This document shows positions 1-7,135 of a stretch of DNA of 64,000 bases, in pieces (within the stretch, counting starts at the first letter, position 1; every line of letters starts with the position of its first letter). The translations under genes were made by a program, and so were the position numbers. The stretch spans positions 62,001-126,000 of the forward strand of contig DYGA01000003.1 of NCBI GenBank assembly GCA_020724865.1, written 5' to 3'. The stretch is from Candidatus Paceibacter sp. (GTDB lineage Bacteria; Patescibacteria; ABY1; S139-126). The notes under the pieces are model-generated. The model saw nothing but the letters and a program-made list of their open reading frames with translations. It was not told the DNA's origin and searched no databases.

Positions 1-1
1 C

Positions 2-928
2 TATGAAGAAATGAAACCAATGGTTTATGCTGGAATTTATCCCAAAGAAGGCGATGCCTTTTCAGAATTAAGAGATGCGATGGAAAAATTAAAACTCAAT
101 GATGCATCTTTAATTTATGAACCAGAATCATCTTTGGCTTTGGGCTTTGGTTTTCGTTGTGGTTTTTTGGGGTTACTTCATTTAGAAATATTTAAAGAAC
201 GTTTAAAACGTGAATATGAGTTGGATGTTGTTGTGACCACTCCATCGGTAGCTTATCGCATAATAGATAAAAAAAATAAAGAAAAAATAATACATTCACC
301 AGAGGAATTTCCAGCTCGGGAAAAAATTGAAAAAGTTTTTGAGCCGATTATGAAAGTGGAAATTTTAACCCCCAAAAAATATGTGGGTAGTGTGATGAAA
401 TTGGCCAGTGATAAGAGAGGCGAATATATTGATACAACATATTTAGACGAACAAAAAGCTATTTTATATTATTTTTTACCTTTGACTTCACTGCTAGTAG
501 ATTTTTATGATACACTAAAAAGTGTCACTAGCGGTTATGCGAGTTTAAGTTATGATTTTTTTGATTATCAGGTTTGTGAGTTGGTTAAGCTTGATATTTT
601 GGTGGCTGAAGAAAAAGTTGAAGCTTTATCAACCTTAGTTTATGAAGATCAAGCTTATCATATTGCTCGCCAAATCGTTAAATCATTGAAGGAAGTATTA
701 CCTCGACAAATGTTTGAAGTAAAAATCCAAGCAGCAGTCGGAGGGAAAATTATTGCTAGTGAAAGATTGTCAGCCCTACGCAAAGATGTGACAGCAAAAT
801 TGTATGGTGGTGATGTGACGAGAAAAAGAAAATTATTGGAAAAACAAAAGAGAGGAAAACGAAAGATGCAACACCGAGGGAGAGTTGATATTCCTTCCGA
901 GGCATTTATCGCTTTACTTAAAAGATAA
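2..928 (+). CDS. lepA: Elongation factor 4 (LepA), C-terminal half; 5' end outside window
   Basis: LepA is a ribosome-associated translational GTPase proposed to remobilise stalled or back-translocated ribosomes. Only about 308 C-terminal residues are present, against about 600 for the family, and the reading frame is open to the left edge, so the gene is cut by the window and not truncated. The GTPase domain is therefore not visible. Visible family signatures are the segment KPMVYAGIYP just after the edge, GFRCGFLGLLHLEI of the EF-G-like domain, LPRQMFEVKIQAAVGGKIIA, and the LepA-specific C-terminal domain with GGDVTRKRKLLEKQKRGKRK. The ATG at position 11 is an internal methionine and not the start. 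The stop codon overlaps the start of the next small gene (TAATG), suggesting translational coupling. The identification is secure. Confidence 0.96.
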   Translation, partial: YEEMKPMVYAGIYPKEGDAFSELRDAMEKLKLNDASLIYEPESSLALGFGFRCGFLGLLHLEIFKERLKREYELDVVVTTPSVAYRIIDKKNKEKIIHSPEEFPAREKIEKVFEPIMKVEILTPKKYVGSVMKLASDKRGEYIDTTYLDEQKAILYYFLPLTSLLVDFYDTLKSVTSGYASLSYDFFDYQVCELVKLDILVAEEKVEALSTLVYEDQAYHIARQIVKSLKEVLPRQMFEVKIQAAVGGKIIASERLSALRKDVTAKLYGGDVTRKRKLLEKQKRGKRKMQHRGRVDIPSEAFIALLKR

Positions 929-1026
929 TGAAAAAGAAAAATATACAAAAATTGATTTGGGTAGTTATATCTTTGATAGTTACTTTTACGATGGTATTAT
1001 GGTCAATTGGTGCTGCTTATTTTTAA
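928..1026 (+). CDS. Small single-pass membrane protein (32 aa)
   Basis: This short frame starts in the TAATG overlap with the lepA stop and ends 3 bases before the next gene. The product is 32 residues: a lysine-rich N-terminus (MKKKNIQK), then a hydrophobic stretch of about 20 residues ending in WSIGAAYF, consistent with one transmembrane helix. No catalytic motif is possible at this size. Its exact fit between two genes and the basic-then-hydrophobic layout support a real gene; the function is unknown. It could be a tiny inner-membrane protein co-expressed with the PH-domain membrane protein that follows. Confidence 0.6.
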   Translation: MKKKNIQKLIWVVISLIVTFTMVLWSIGAAYF

Positions 1027-1029
1027 TTT

Positions 1030-1677
1030 ATGATTGAAGTTCCGAAATATTTTCAAAAGAAATTACATGTTGATGAAGAAGTGGTGTCATTTGTTCGTCC
1101 TTTTGGTTTGGTTTACATTGGTTGGGTTTTAATGTCGGCCGTATTAATATTTGGACCGTTGTATTATTTTTTTCATTTTTTAAAATTTGGTTATATTGGT
1201 ATTTTTATTTTACTAATAATTTTTTTGTTAGGTATATTTAGTTTAATAAAAACTATTGTTGTTTGGCGCTTTACCGCAGTTGTTATAACCAATAAAAGAA
1301 TTATTGATTTTGATCAAAAGGGATTATTTGTCCGTCAACTTTCTGAAGCTCCTTGGATTAACGTTCAAGACATATCTTTATCTCAAAAAGGTGTTTGGGC
1401 ACTTTTATTTGATTTTGGCACAATTACAATACAAACCGCTGGGACTAATGCAGTATTGGAGTTGACTTATATCCGACATCCCAGACAAATACACGAAATA
1501 TTGGTTGATTTAAAAGAAGCATCGATTAAGAAGAATTTAACAGATGATTCAATTACCGACTGGCAAAAAAATCCAAAATTACAAAGTTTTTTTTCAATTT
1601 TAGAAAAAAAGAAAACGGAGTTAGGAGAGAAGAATTTACAAGCTGCCCTGGATGAATGGTTAGATGAAGAAAAATAA
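1030..1677 (+). CDS. Membrane protein with bacterial PH domain
   Basis: The product has 215 residues. Residues about 25-80 form two closely spaced transmembrane helices, followed by a soluble segment with the pattern of bacterial PH (YdbS/YdbT-like) domains: FTAVVITNKRIIDFDQKG, an aromatic turn, then a strand-rich stretch with DFGTITIQTAG and the amphipathic ending IRHPRQIHEILVDL. Family members are membrane-anchored and mostly of unknown function. The gene lies 3 bases after the 32-residue membrane protein and has no Shine-Dalgarno sequence. The last 40 residues are charged and probably cytoplasmic. Assignment to the PH-domain group is fairly confident; a specific role cannot be given. Confidence 0.75.
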   Translation: MIEVPKYFQKKLHVDEEVVSFVRPFGLVYIGWVLMSAVLIFGPLYYFFHFLKFGYIGIFILLIIFLLGIFSLIKTIVVWRFTAVVITNKRIIDFDQKGLFVRQLSEAPWINVQDISLSQKGVWALLFDFGTITIQTAGTNAVLELTYIRHPRQIHEILVDLKEASIKKNLTDDSITDWQKNPKLQSFFSILEKKKTELGEKNLQAALDEWLDEEK

Positions 1678-1678
1678 T

Positions 1679-1707
1679 TTGGAAAATTATTAATTTTCTA
1701 TTATAAT
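1679..1707 (+). promoter_or_regulatory. Sigma-70-type promoter placing the start at the ATG of the FtsB-like gene
   Basis: TTGGAA at 1679-1684, a 17-base spacer, and TATAAT at 1702-1707. The expected transcription start (7 bases after the -10 box) is 1714, one base before the ATG at 1715, so the transcript would be essentially leaderless. There is no Shine-Dalgarno sequence. Confidence 0.65.
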
Positions 1708-1714
1708 ATAGTTT

Positions 1715-2110
1715 ATGAAAACTGGAACTAATGATTTTTGGTTGAAACGCCTATTTCGTTCGAATTTATTTTTTTTATTAGTACTTATACTATTGGCGCT
1801 TTTTTCTTTGTCTTTGTTTCGGGAAATAATGCGAAAAGTAGAAATTCAGAAAGAAATTGAAAATTTAGAACAAAAAGTAACAAATTTACAAAATCGTAAT
1901 GCCGAGTTGAGTGCATTGATTGAATATTTTAAAACCGATGAGTATATAGAAACCGAAGCAAGAACCAAACTTGGCTATAAAAAACCAGGCGAAACTGTGG
2001 TGGTAGTTGCTACTAATACTGATAATATAAATAATACCGCTAAAAATACTTCTGCAGAAAATTTGCCTAAAACTAATTGGCAGTTGTGGGTGGATTATTT
2101 TTTTAATTAA
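1715..2110 (+). CDS. FtsB/DivIC-like septum formation protein
   Basis: The 131-residue product has a short cytoplasmic N-terminus, one transmembrane helix (about residues 17-36), then a heptad-patterned coiled coil (about 42-72, EIENLEQKVTNLQNRNAEL) and the motif YIETEARTKLGYKKPGE, which is the hallmark end of DivIC/FtsB family proteins. These bitopic proteins bridge FtsQ/DivIB and FtsL in the divisome and help activate septal peptidoglycan synthesis. A variable, asparagine- and threonine-rich tail of about 35 residues follows. It sits in a region with other envelope and division genes (RlpA-like, ftsE, ftsX). It has its own promoter and probably no leader. The family call is confident; whether it is the FtsB or DivIC equivalent cannot be decided. 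Confidence 0.85.
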   Translation: MKTGTNDFWLKRLFRSNLFFLLVLILLALFSLSLFREIMRKVEIQKEIENLEQKVTNLQNRNAELSALIEYFKTDEYIETEARTKLGYKKPGETVVVVATNTDNINNTAKNTSAENLPKTNWQLWVDYFFN

Positions 2111-2127
2111 TAAATATAAATAAATTT

Positions 2128-3408
2128 ATGCCAGATTTAAAAGAGAGTGAACCAAAAGAAAAAATTGATTCAGTAAATCCAAAGTATGCTGAAATTAGGG
2201 AATCAGTATTAGCAGCTATTGAAGCTGATACTAAGCAGAAAGATAACGATACAAAAAAATCGATAATATCGGATGATAAAAAAGATTTTCTCCCAGATAA
2301 AAAAATTGTAAACAAAAAAATTTCTAAATCAAAGCCAAAAATTAAAACTATGGAGAAAACTAATACTATCAGCAAAACCGAAGATCAATTTGAGTTTAAA
2401 AATAATAAAAATAAAACCGAGTCAATAACTGGAATTGATTCTGAAAACAATCAAAAAATTAACAATGTTCAAGACTTAGTTAAAGATAAAAAGGCTAAGA
2501 AAAAAGTTTTAAAAGTATTAGTGTCTAGTATATTTTTTACAATTTTAATTTTATTTTTGCTGTTGGTGGGGGGAATTTATATTTTTAAATGGGATCAGAC
2601 CGCTATTCGAAAAATTGTAAATATTTTACCTTTGCCGGTTGGTTTTTATGATTATAAGCCTATTAGTTTAAAAAGTTATTGGGATGATATAGATACTTTA
2701 CAATATTTTTATACTAATCAGGTTGCTCAAGGGAATTATAAAGAAGTGCCACCCGAAAGTGAACTTAAAAATATTGTTTGGGATAGATTGTTGAATATGA
2801 AAATTATAGAGGATTTAGCCAAAAAATATGATGTCTCAGTTACCCCCGAAGAAATTAATATGGAGGTTGATTCAATAGTAAACGAAGCCGGCAGTAGGGA
2901 AGCTCTAGCTGATAATTTATATGAATTTTATCATTGGGATATTCAAACATTTAAAACCAGAGTAATTGGACCATATATTTTGGAGGATAAAGTGCGTAAT
3001 AAAATATCCAGCGATCCAACTTATGATCAAGCGGCTCAAACCGAAGCTCAACAAATTTTAACTGAAGTCAAACAGGCGCCAGAAAAATTTGCTGAAATTG
3101 CCGCGCGGGTTAGTGATGATCCTGGTTCGGCCAGCAGGGGAGGAGATTTAGGCTACTTCAATCAGGGAGTTATGGTTCCAGAATTCGAACAAGCAGCTTT
3201 CAATTTACAAGTAGGGGAAATTAGTGATTTAGTCAAAACCCAGTTTGGTTATCATATTATAAAAGTTGACGATCGGATTGTTTCTTCAACCAATGATAAA
3301 GAGGTACAAATTAAAGCCAGTCATATTTTGATTGCCCCGATGTCGTTTGCTGAAATTTTAGAAAAATATAAGCAAGATAAAAAGATAATTCGATTATTGG
3401 ATAAATAA
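2128..3408 (+). CDS. Membrane-anchored parvulin peptidyl-prolyl isomerase with permuted domain order
   Basis: The 426-residue product has a charged cytoplasmic N-terminus (1-128, lysine-rich, low complexity), a transmembrane helix (about 129-153), a SurA/PrsA-like helical region (about 180-290) and a parvulin domain (about 295-405). Parvulin signatures are FAEIAARVSDDPGS, RGGDLGYFNQGVMVPEFEQAA and TQFGYHIIKV. Canonical parvulins begin with the strand xSHILI before the long helix. Here that strand (KASHILIAP, His399) lies after GYHII (His376) at the C-terminus, and no such strand precedes the domain, which suggests a circular permutation. Both active-site-type histidines are present. The enzyme would act outside the membrane on secreted proteins emerging from Sec. 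The gene follows the FtsB-like gene by 17 bases. Confidence 0.85.
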   Translation: MPDLKESEPKEKIDSVNPKYAEIRESVLAAIEADTKQKDNDTKKSIISDDKKDFLPDKKIVNKKISKSKPKIKTMEKTNTISKTEDQFEFKNNKNKTESITGIDSENNQKINNVQDLVKDKKAKKKVLKVLVSSIFFTILILFLLLVGGIYIFKWDQTAIRKIVNILPLPVGFYDYKPISLKSYWDDIDTLQYFYTNQVAQGNYKEVPPESELKNIVWDRLLNMKIIEDLAKKYDVSVTPEEINMEVDSIVNEAGSREALADNLYEFYHWDIQTFKTRVIGPYILEDKVRNKISSDPTYDQAAQTEAQQILTEVKQAPEKFAEIAARVSDDPGSASRGGDLGYFNQGVMVPEFEQAAFNLQVGEISDLVKTQFGYHIIKVDDRIVSSTNDKEVQIKASHILIAPMSFAEILEKYKQDKKIIRLLDK

Positions 3409-3459
3409 AATCGCTCTAAATTCTACATAGCGATTAAAAGATCTTTATAATAAATTTTT

Positions 3460-3535
3460 TGGAGCCGAAGGTGGGATTTGAACCCACAACCTACGGTTTA
3501 CGATACCGTTGCTCTGCCAGTTGAGCTACTTCGGC
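3460..3535 (-). tRNA. tRNA-Thr (anticodon CGT)
   Basis: On the minus strand a complete cloverleaf can be folded: acceptor GCCGAAG/CTTCGGC, D stem GCTC/GAGC, anticodon stem ACGGT/ACCGT around loop ATCGTAA (anticodon CGT, reading ACG), T stem GTGGG/CCCAC around TTCAAAT, discriminator T and an encoded CCA (3460-3462). It is probably co-transcribed with the tRNA-Gly gene 43 bases upstream. Confidence 0.95.
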
Positions 3536-3578
3536 TGACAATAATAATTTGACGCTACTGGAATTTTCTGAATTAAAT

Positions 3579-3652
3579 TGGAGCGAGCGAGGAGAATCGA
3601 ACTCCCGCTACTAGCTTGGGAAGCTAGGGTACTACCACTATACTACGCTCGC
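3579..3652 (-). tRNA. tRNA-Gly (anticodon CCC)
   Basis: Minus-strand cloverleaf: acceptor GCGAGCG/CGCTCGC, D stem GTAT/GTAC, anticodon stem CTAGC/GCTAG around loop TTCCCAA (anticodon CCC, reading GGG), T stem GGGAG/CTCCT (one G-U pair) around TTCGATT, discriminator T and encoded CCA (3579-3581). It is the first gene of a two-tRNA unit with tRNA-Thr. Confidence 0.95.
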
Positions 3653-3673
3653 AATAAATTATTACCTAAAAGT

Positions 3674-3702
3674 AGTATAATTTAAAAAAAAATTCATGCC
3701 AA
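3674..3702 (-). promoter_or_regulatory. Minus-strand promoter for the tRNA-Gly/tRNA-Thr unit
   Basis: Read on the minus strand: TTGGCA (3697-3702), a 17-base spacer, and TATACT (3674-3679). Expected start is near 3667, 15 bases before the mature tRNA-Gly. The -35 box overlaps the start codon of the divergent RlpA-like gene, and the -10 box overlaps that gene's own -10 box. Confidence 0.65.
3676..3681 (+). promoter_or_regulatory. -10 box (TATAAT) for the RlpA-like gene
   Basis: A perfect TATAAT lies 14 bases before the ATG at 3696, giving an expected leader of about 8 bases. No convincing -35 hexamer is seen at the correct spacing. It shares bases with the minus-strand -10 of the tRNA promoter, so the two starts may exclude each other. 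Confidence 0.45.
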
Positions 3703-4817
3703 GCAAAAAACAGATTACACCCTTATTTTTAACAATTTTTTTAATGCTATTTTTTGGGCGTATAAATAATGTTAACGCTAATATTTTAAGCTTTGTTGAC
3801 ACATCTAAAACTGAACAACTCGTAAGTTTAGGTGAAAATCAAGCCAGTTTACATTTTTTTGCAGGTTCTTTATCCCAACCTTCACGGGTAGCTTTTTGGA
3901 TTGATCAAACAATACTAACAACTGAAAAACAGCTGAGCCCAATTTATGCTTGGCAAATATTAGATGCAGATATTGTTGATAAAGTATTTTTAGAAATACC
4001 TTTTGATTTTGTGGTTAATGATTGGCAAGTCGTTTATTCCCCCGATGGGGAAAATTTTTTACCAACTACTTATGAAATAAATAAACAATCAGTAATTATT
4101 CCTTTACCTGCTAAAAATGGAAAAATTTATATAACTTCCTTGGTTTTGTCTGAAGTGAAGATTAATTTAGATAATGCTACCGTCAAAAAAGGTTATCCGG
4201 TAAAAACTCCTGACGGTTTTTTTAATTTTTATATTTTACCAGATGCTCTGCAACAATCTGCTGAAATTACCATCAAACCTTTAAATTTGGCTGGTTTTAA
4301 TATAAATCCAGGTTTGAAGCTTATTTCGCCAATTTATTATTTTTATATAGATGCTGCTGATGGTGAATTTCCTCAAAAAGATTTACCAATTGATATAAAA
4401 TATTTTGGAGATAATGTGAATGTTAAAGATATTTATTATTGGGATAATATTAATATGACGTGGCTACCATCACCATCAATTACTCGCTATAATGAAGGAG
4501 TGGTTAGAACTCTAACTCATCAGCGGGAAATGATTTTAGCTGTTTTTTCTAAAGAAATAATGGAAAAGGGTATAGCTAGTTGGTATCGTTATAAAGGTGG
4601 TGATTTTGCAGCTTCGCCTGATTATGCTAAAGGTACAAAATTAAAAGTTACGAATTTGGCCAATCACAAGTCAGTTATTGTGGCGGTTAATGATTATGGC
4701 CCAGACCGTAGTGTTCATCCGGAAAGAATTATTGATTTAGATCGAGTAGCTTTTGCTAAAATAGCTGATCCTAGCGCTGGGGTAATTGTAGTATCAGTGG
4801 AAGAAAATTATTATTAA
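3696..4817 (+). CDS. RlpA-like double-psi beta-barrel protein, exported
   Basis: The 373-residue product starts with a signal peptide-like segment (about residues 1-28, basic start then LTIFLMLFFG, and a possible cleavage after NVNA). Residues about 30-280 are a strand-rich region with no family I recognise. Residues about 290-372 form an RlpA-like double-psi beta-barrel: KGIASWYRYKG at its start, then VAVNDYGPDRS and the conserved ending RIIDLDRVAFAKI. RlpA proteins bind or cleave denuded peptidoglycan glycans at the septum. It is followed after 3 bases by ftsE, so a role in wall remodelling during division is plausible. There is no lipobox cysteine, so it is not a lipoprotein in the classical sense. 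Lytic activity is not shown by the sequence. Confidence 0.8.
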   Translation: MPSKKQITPLFLTIFLMLFFGRINNVNANILSFVDTSKTEQLVSLGENQASLHFFAGSLSQPSRVAFWIDQTILTTEKQLSPIYAWQILDADIVDKVFLEIPFDFVVNDWQVVYSPDGENFLPTTYEINKQSVIIPLPAKNGKIYITSLVLSEVKINLDNATVKKGYPVKTPDGFFNFYILPDALQQSAEITIKPLNLAGFNINPGLKLISPIYYFYIDAADGEFPQKDLPIDIKYFGDNVNVKDIYYWDNINMTWLPSPSITRYNEGVVRTLTHQREMILAVFSKEIMEKGIASWYRYKGGDFAASPDYAKGTKLKVTNLANHKSVIVAVNDYGPDRSVHPERIIDLDRVAFAKIADPSAGVIVVSVEENYY

Positions 4818-4820
4818 TTT

Positions 4821-5501
4821 ATGATTGAATTTAAAAATATTACCAAAAAATATCCGCCCGATGTTTTTGCTTTACGTGATGTTAGTTTTAAAATTGCTGC
4901 CAAGGAATTTGTATCGATTGTTGGTCAATCCGGCACAGGTAAAACTACTTTGGTTAAATTGATAATTGCTGAGGAAAAGCCAACCAAAGGTAAAATTTTG
5001 ATTGGTGATTGGGATATTACCAACATCAAACCTTATGAATTACCAATACTGAGGCGGCAAATAGGGGTAGTTTGGCAGGATTTTAAACTTTTGCCAAAAA
5101 AGACAGTTTTTGAAAATGTTAGTTTTGCTTTAGAAGTTTGTGGTGAAACACCAGAGCGGATTAATCGGGTTGTGCCTCAGGTTTTACGGGTAGTGGGTTT
5201 AGCTGATAAACACTACAGATTTCCTTATCAGCTTTCTGGCGGCGAACAGCAAAGAGTGGTGATTGCTAGAGCCTTAGTTCATAAACCAAAGATTTTGATA
5301 GCGGATGAGCCAACTGGAAATTTAGACGCCATTAACACTCAAGGGATTATAGAAATTTTGAAAAAAATAAACGAACTTGGCACTACAGTTATTTTGGTCA
5401 CTCATGATCGGGAAATCGTAAACGGTTTGAAAAAGAGAGTTATCACTTTTGATGCTGGCACAGTTGTATCTGATCAAATTGAAGGTAAATATATGTTATA
5501 A
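4821..5501 (+). CDS. ftsE: Cell division ATP-binding protein FtsE
   Basis: FtsE is the cytoplasmic ATPase of the FtsEX complex, which controls peptidoglycan hydrolases at the division site. The 226-residue product is standard length and has a Walker A motif GQSGTGKTT, Q-loop VWQDFKLLP, ABC signature LSGGEQQR, Walker B ILIADEPTGNLD and the switch histidine in VTHD. The phrase DFKLLPKKTVFENV is typical of FtsE. ftsX follows after a 71-base gap filled by a long imperfect palindrome; in most bacteria the two genes overlap or nearly touch. The start follows the RlpA-like stop by 3 bases, without a Shine-Dalgarno sequence. Confidence 0.95.
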   Translation: MIEFKNITKKYPPDVFALRDVSFKIAAKEFVSIVGQSGTGKTTLVKLIIAEEKPTKGKILIGDWDITNIKPYELPILRRQIGVVWQDFKLLPKKTVFENVSFALEVCGETPERINRVVPQVLRVVGLADKHYRFPYQLSGGEQQRVVIARALVHKPKILIADEPTGNLDAINTQGIIEILKKINELGTTVILVTHDREIVNGLKKRVITFDAGTVVSDQIEGKYML

Positions 5502-5502
5502 G

Positions 5503-5564
5503 TTAGGATATAAGACTTAGGTTTTAGATAGTTTTCTAAATCCTAAATCTTAAATCCTAAATCT
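5503..5564. repeat. Long imperfect palindrome with 7-bp tandem units between ftsE and ftsX
   Basis: The arms 5503-5528 and 5535-5560 are inverted complements over 26 bases with about three mismatches, separated by the 6-base loop TAGTTT. The right arm is built from alternating 7-base units TAAATCC and TAAATCT (two exact copies of a 14-base unit, 5537-5550 and 5551-5564). It fills nearly the whole ftsE-ftsX gap. It could be a REP-like or miniature insertion remnant, or an mRNA hairpin that sets the ftsE to ftsX ratio. Confidence 0.75.
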
Positions 5565-5572
5565 TAAACGAA

Positions 5573-6490
5573 ATGTTTTTAGTTTCAGTTTATCGGGTTA
5601 TAAAATTTGCTTTAGTAAATTTTTGGCGCAATATTTGGCTGGCAATAGTAACTACCACAATAATGTCTATGTCATTGTTTGTGGTGATGGTGTTGTTGGG
5701 TTTGAATTTAGTTATTAATCAAGCTATAAATTCTTTACATGAGCAAGTAGATGTATCGGTTTATTTTAAATCTGAAATTACCCCGGAAGTAGTCCAGGAG
5801 TTTCAAACTAATTTACAGCAAATTCCTGGCGTCAAAGAAGTAGTTTATATTTCTAAAGATTCAGCCTTGGATAATTTTCGTGCCAAATTTGCTGATAACC
5901 CAGTTATACTTGAATCACTGGATGAATTGGCTGAAAATCCTTTGGGTGACACTTTGATTATTCAAGCTCAATCAATTAATGATTATGATTTGGTTTTACA
6001 AGTTTTGAACAGTGAAGAATTGTCTCCATTTATCCAAGAAAAGAATTTTCAGGACTATAATAATATAATAAATAAAATATCCGAAATCAGCGCTACCATC
6101 AACAAAATTGGTTTATTTTTAAGTATTTTATTTCTCTTGATTGCCGTTTTAGTCACTTTCAATACCATTAGAATTGCTATTTATACTTATCGTAACGAAT
6201 TGGGAATTATGCGTTTAGTAGGTGCCAGTAAAGCTTTTATTGAATGGCCATTTTTTGTTGAAGGAATAATTTATGCTTTAGTTTCGGTGTTAGTCACCAC
6301 AGTAGCCATTTATCCTATAGCTGGTGCTGCACAACCATTTTTGGATAAGTTTTTCGGTTCCAGCACTTTGAATTTAGTAAACTATTTTAATACCAATTTT
6401 TTCAAAATAGTTAGCTTACAATTATTGGGAGCCAGTTTTATAAGCATATTTAGCTCTTGGTTGGCTGTTAGGCGCTATATTAAGAATTAA
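5573..6490 (+). CDS. ftsX: Cell division membrane protein FtsX
   Basis: FtsX is the membrane half of the FtsEX ABC complex and passes ATP-driven changes to extracellular amidases or their activators. The 305-residue product has the classic layout: transmembrane helix 1 (about 22-45), a large extracytoplasmic domain (about 50-170, with DVSVYFKSEITPE and GVKEVVYISKDSAL), then three C-terminal helices (about 173-200, 225-250 and 275-297). The FtsX motif NTIRIAIYTYRNELGIMRLVGAS, given here only in part as RNELGIMRLVGAS, follows helix 2. It has no Shine-Dalgarno sequence and starts 8 bases after the palindrome at 5503-5564. The assignment is secure. Confidence 0.94.
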   Translation: MFLVSVYRVIKFALVNFWRNIWLAIVTTTIMSMSLFVVMVLLGLNLVINQAINSLHEQVDVSVYFKSEITPEVVQEFQTNLQQIPGVKEVVYISKDSALDNFRAKFADNPVILESLDELAENPLGDTLIIQAQSINDYDLVLQVLNSEELSPFIQEKNFQDYNNIINKISEISATINKIGLFLSILFLLIAVLVTFNTIRIAIYTYRNELGIMRLVGASKAFIEWPFFVEGIIYALVSVLVTTVAIYPIAGAAQPFLDKFFGSSTLNLVNYFNTNFFKIVSLQLLGASFISIFSSWLAVRRYIKN

Positions 6491-6496
6491 ATTATT

Positions 6497-7135
6497 ATGT
6501 TTACAGTCGTTATCCCTGTTTATAATGAAGAGAAGACTATTGTTAATCTTGTGCACTCTATTTTAAATTTCCCCGGTCTTGACCGACTGATTGTTGTTGA
6601 CGATGCTTCCACTGACAAAACTTATGAACTGATAAAAAATTTACCTATTACTATCATTCGTCATAATAAAAATTTGGGTAAAGATCAGTCAGTATTATCT
6701 GGAGTGAAGGCTGCCGTTACAGATTGTATTATATTGGTTGATGGCGATTTGGTCGGCTTAAATGCCGATCATATAAAATTATTGACGGATTATAGTGAAA
6801 ATTATCGTATGGTACTTGGGATTTTACGTTCCAATAGATGGTGGGGGTGGTTGTTTTTCTTGAATCGCTATTTTTTTACCTACACCGGTCTTAGATTGGT
6901 TAGACGAGAAGATATTTTGGCAATTCCGATTGGTTCATTAAGTAAATTTCGTTTAGAATCAATCTTGTCTTATATTGCTAGACAATCAAATTGGACAGTA
7001 AAGCGGGTTGTTTTAACTGGGATAAAACATGTAATCAAAGAAAAAAAATTTGGTTGGCGGGTGGGAATAATCAGACGTTGGCAGATGATATACGATATTG
7101 CATCTTTTTATGGAAAAAAATATTTCCGTATCTAA
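6497..7135 (+). CDS. Family 2 glycosyltransferase
   Basis: The 212-residue protein has the GT-A fold signatures of family 2: VIPVYNEEKTI at the N-terminus, IVVDDASTDKT, and a DxD-type metal and nucleotide-sugar site in VDGDLVG. No transmembrane anchor is evident, so it is probably a cytoplasmic or peripheral enzyme that transfers a sugar to a lipid or glycan acceptor; donor and acceptor cannot be read. It is shorter than typical polyisoprenyl-phosphate glycosyltransferases. The 3' end overlaps the following patatin-like gene by about 26 bases, so the two were probably co-translated. Confidence 0.82.
   Translation: MFTVVIPVYNEEKTIVNLVHSILNFPGLDRLIVVDDASTDKTYELIKNLPITIIRHNKNLGKDQSVLSGVKAAVTDCIILVDGDLVGLNADHIKLLTDYSENYRMVLGILRSNRWWGWLFFLNRYFFTYTGLRLVRREDILAIPIGSLSKFRLESILSYIARQSNWTVKRVVLTGIKHVIKEKKFGWRVGIIRRWQMIYDIASFYGKKYFRI

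Noticed and set aside
658..948. Minus-strand open frame opposite lepA
   Set aside because: It lies fully within strongly conserved lepA coding sequence on the other strand and has no recognisable motif or promoter.
3409..3435. Hairpin AATCGCT/AGCGATT after the parvulin gene as a terminator
   Set aside because: A 7-base stem with a 13-base loop and no T-run; too weak to call.
5503..5564. CRISPR-like repeat array in the ftsE-ftsX gap
   Set aside because: The units are only 7 bases, contiguous, without spacers, and part of a palindrome; no cas genes are nearby. No CRISPR array was seen anywhere in the window.
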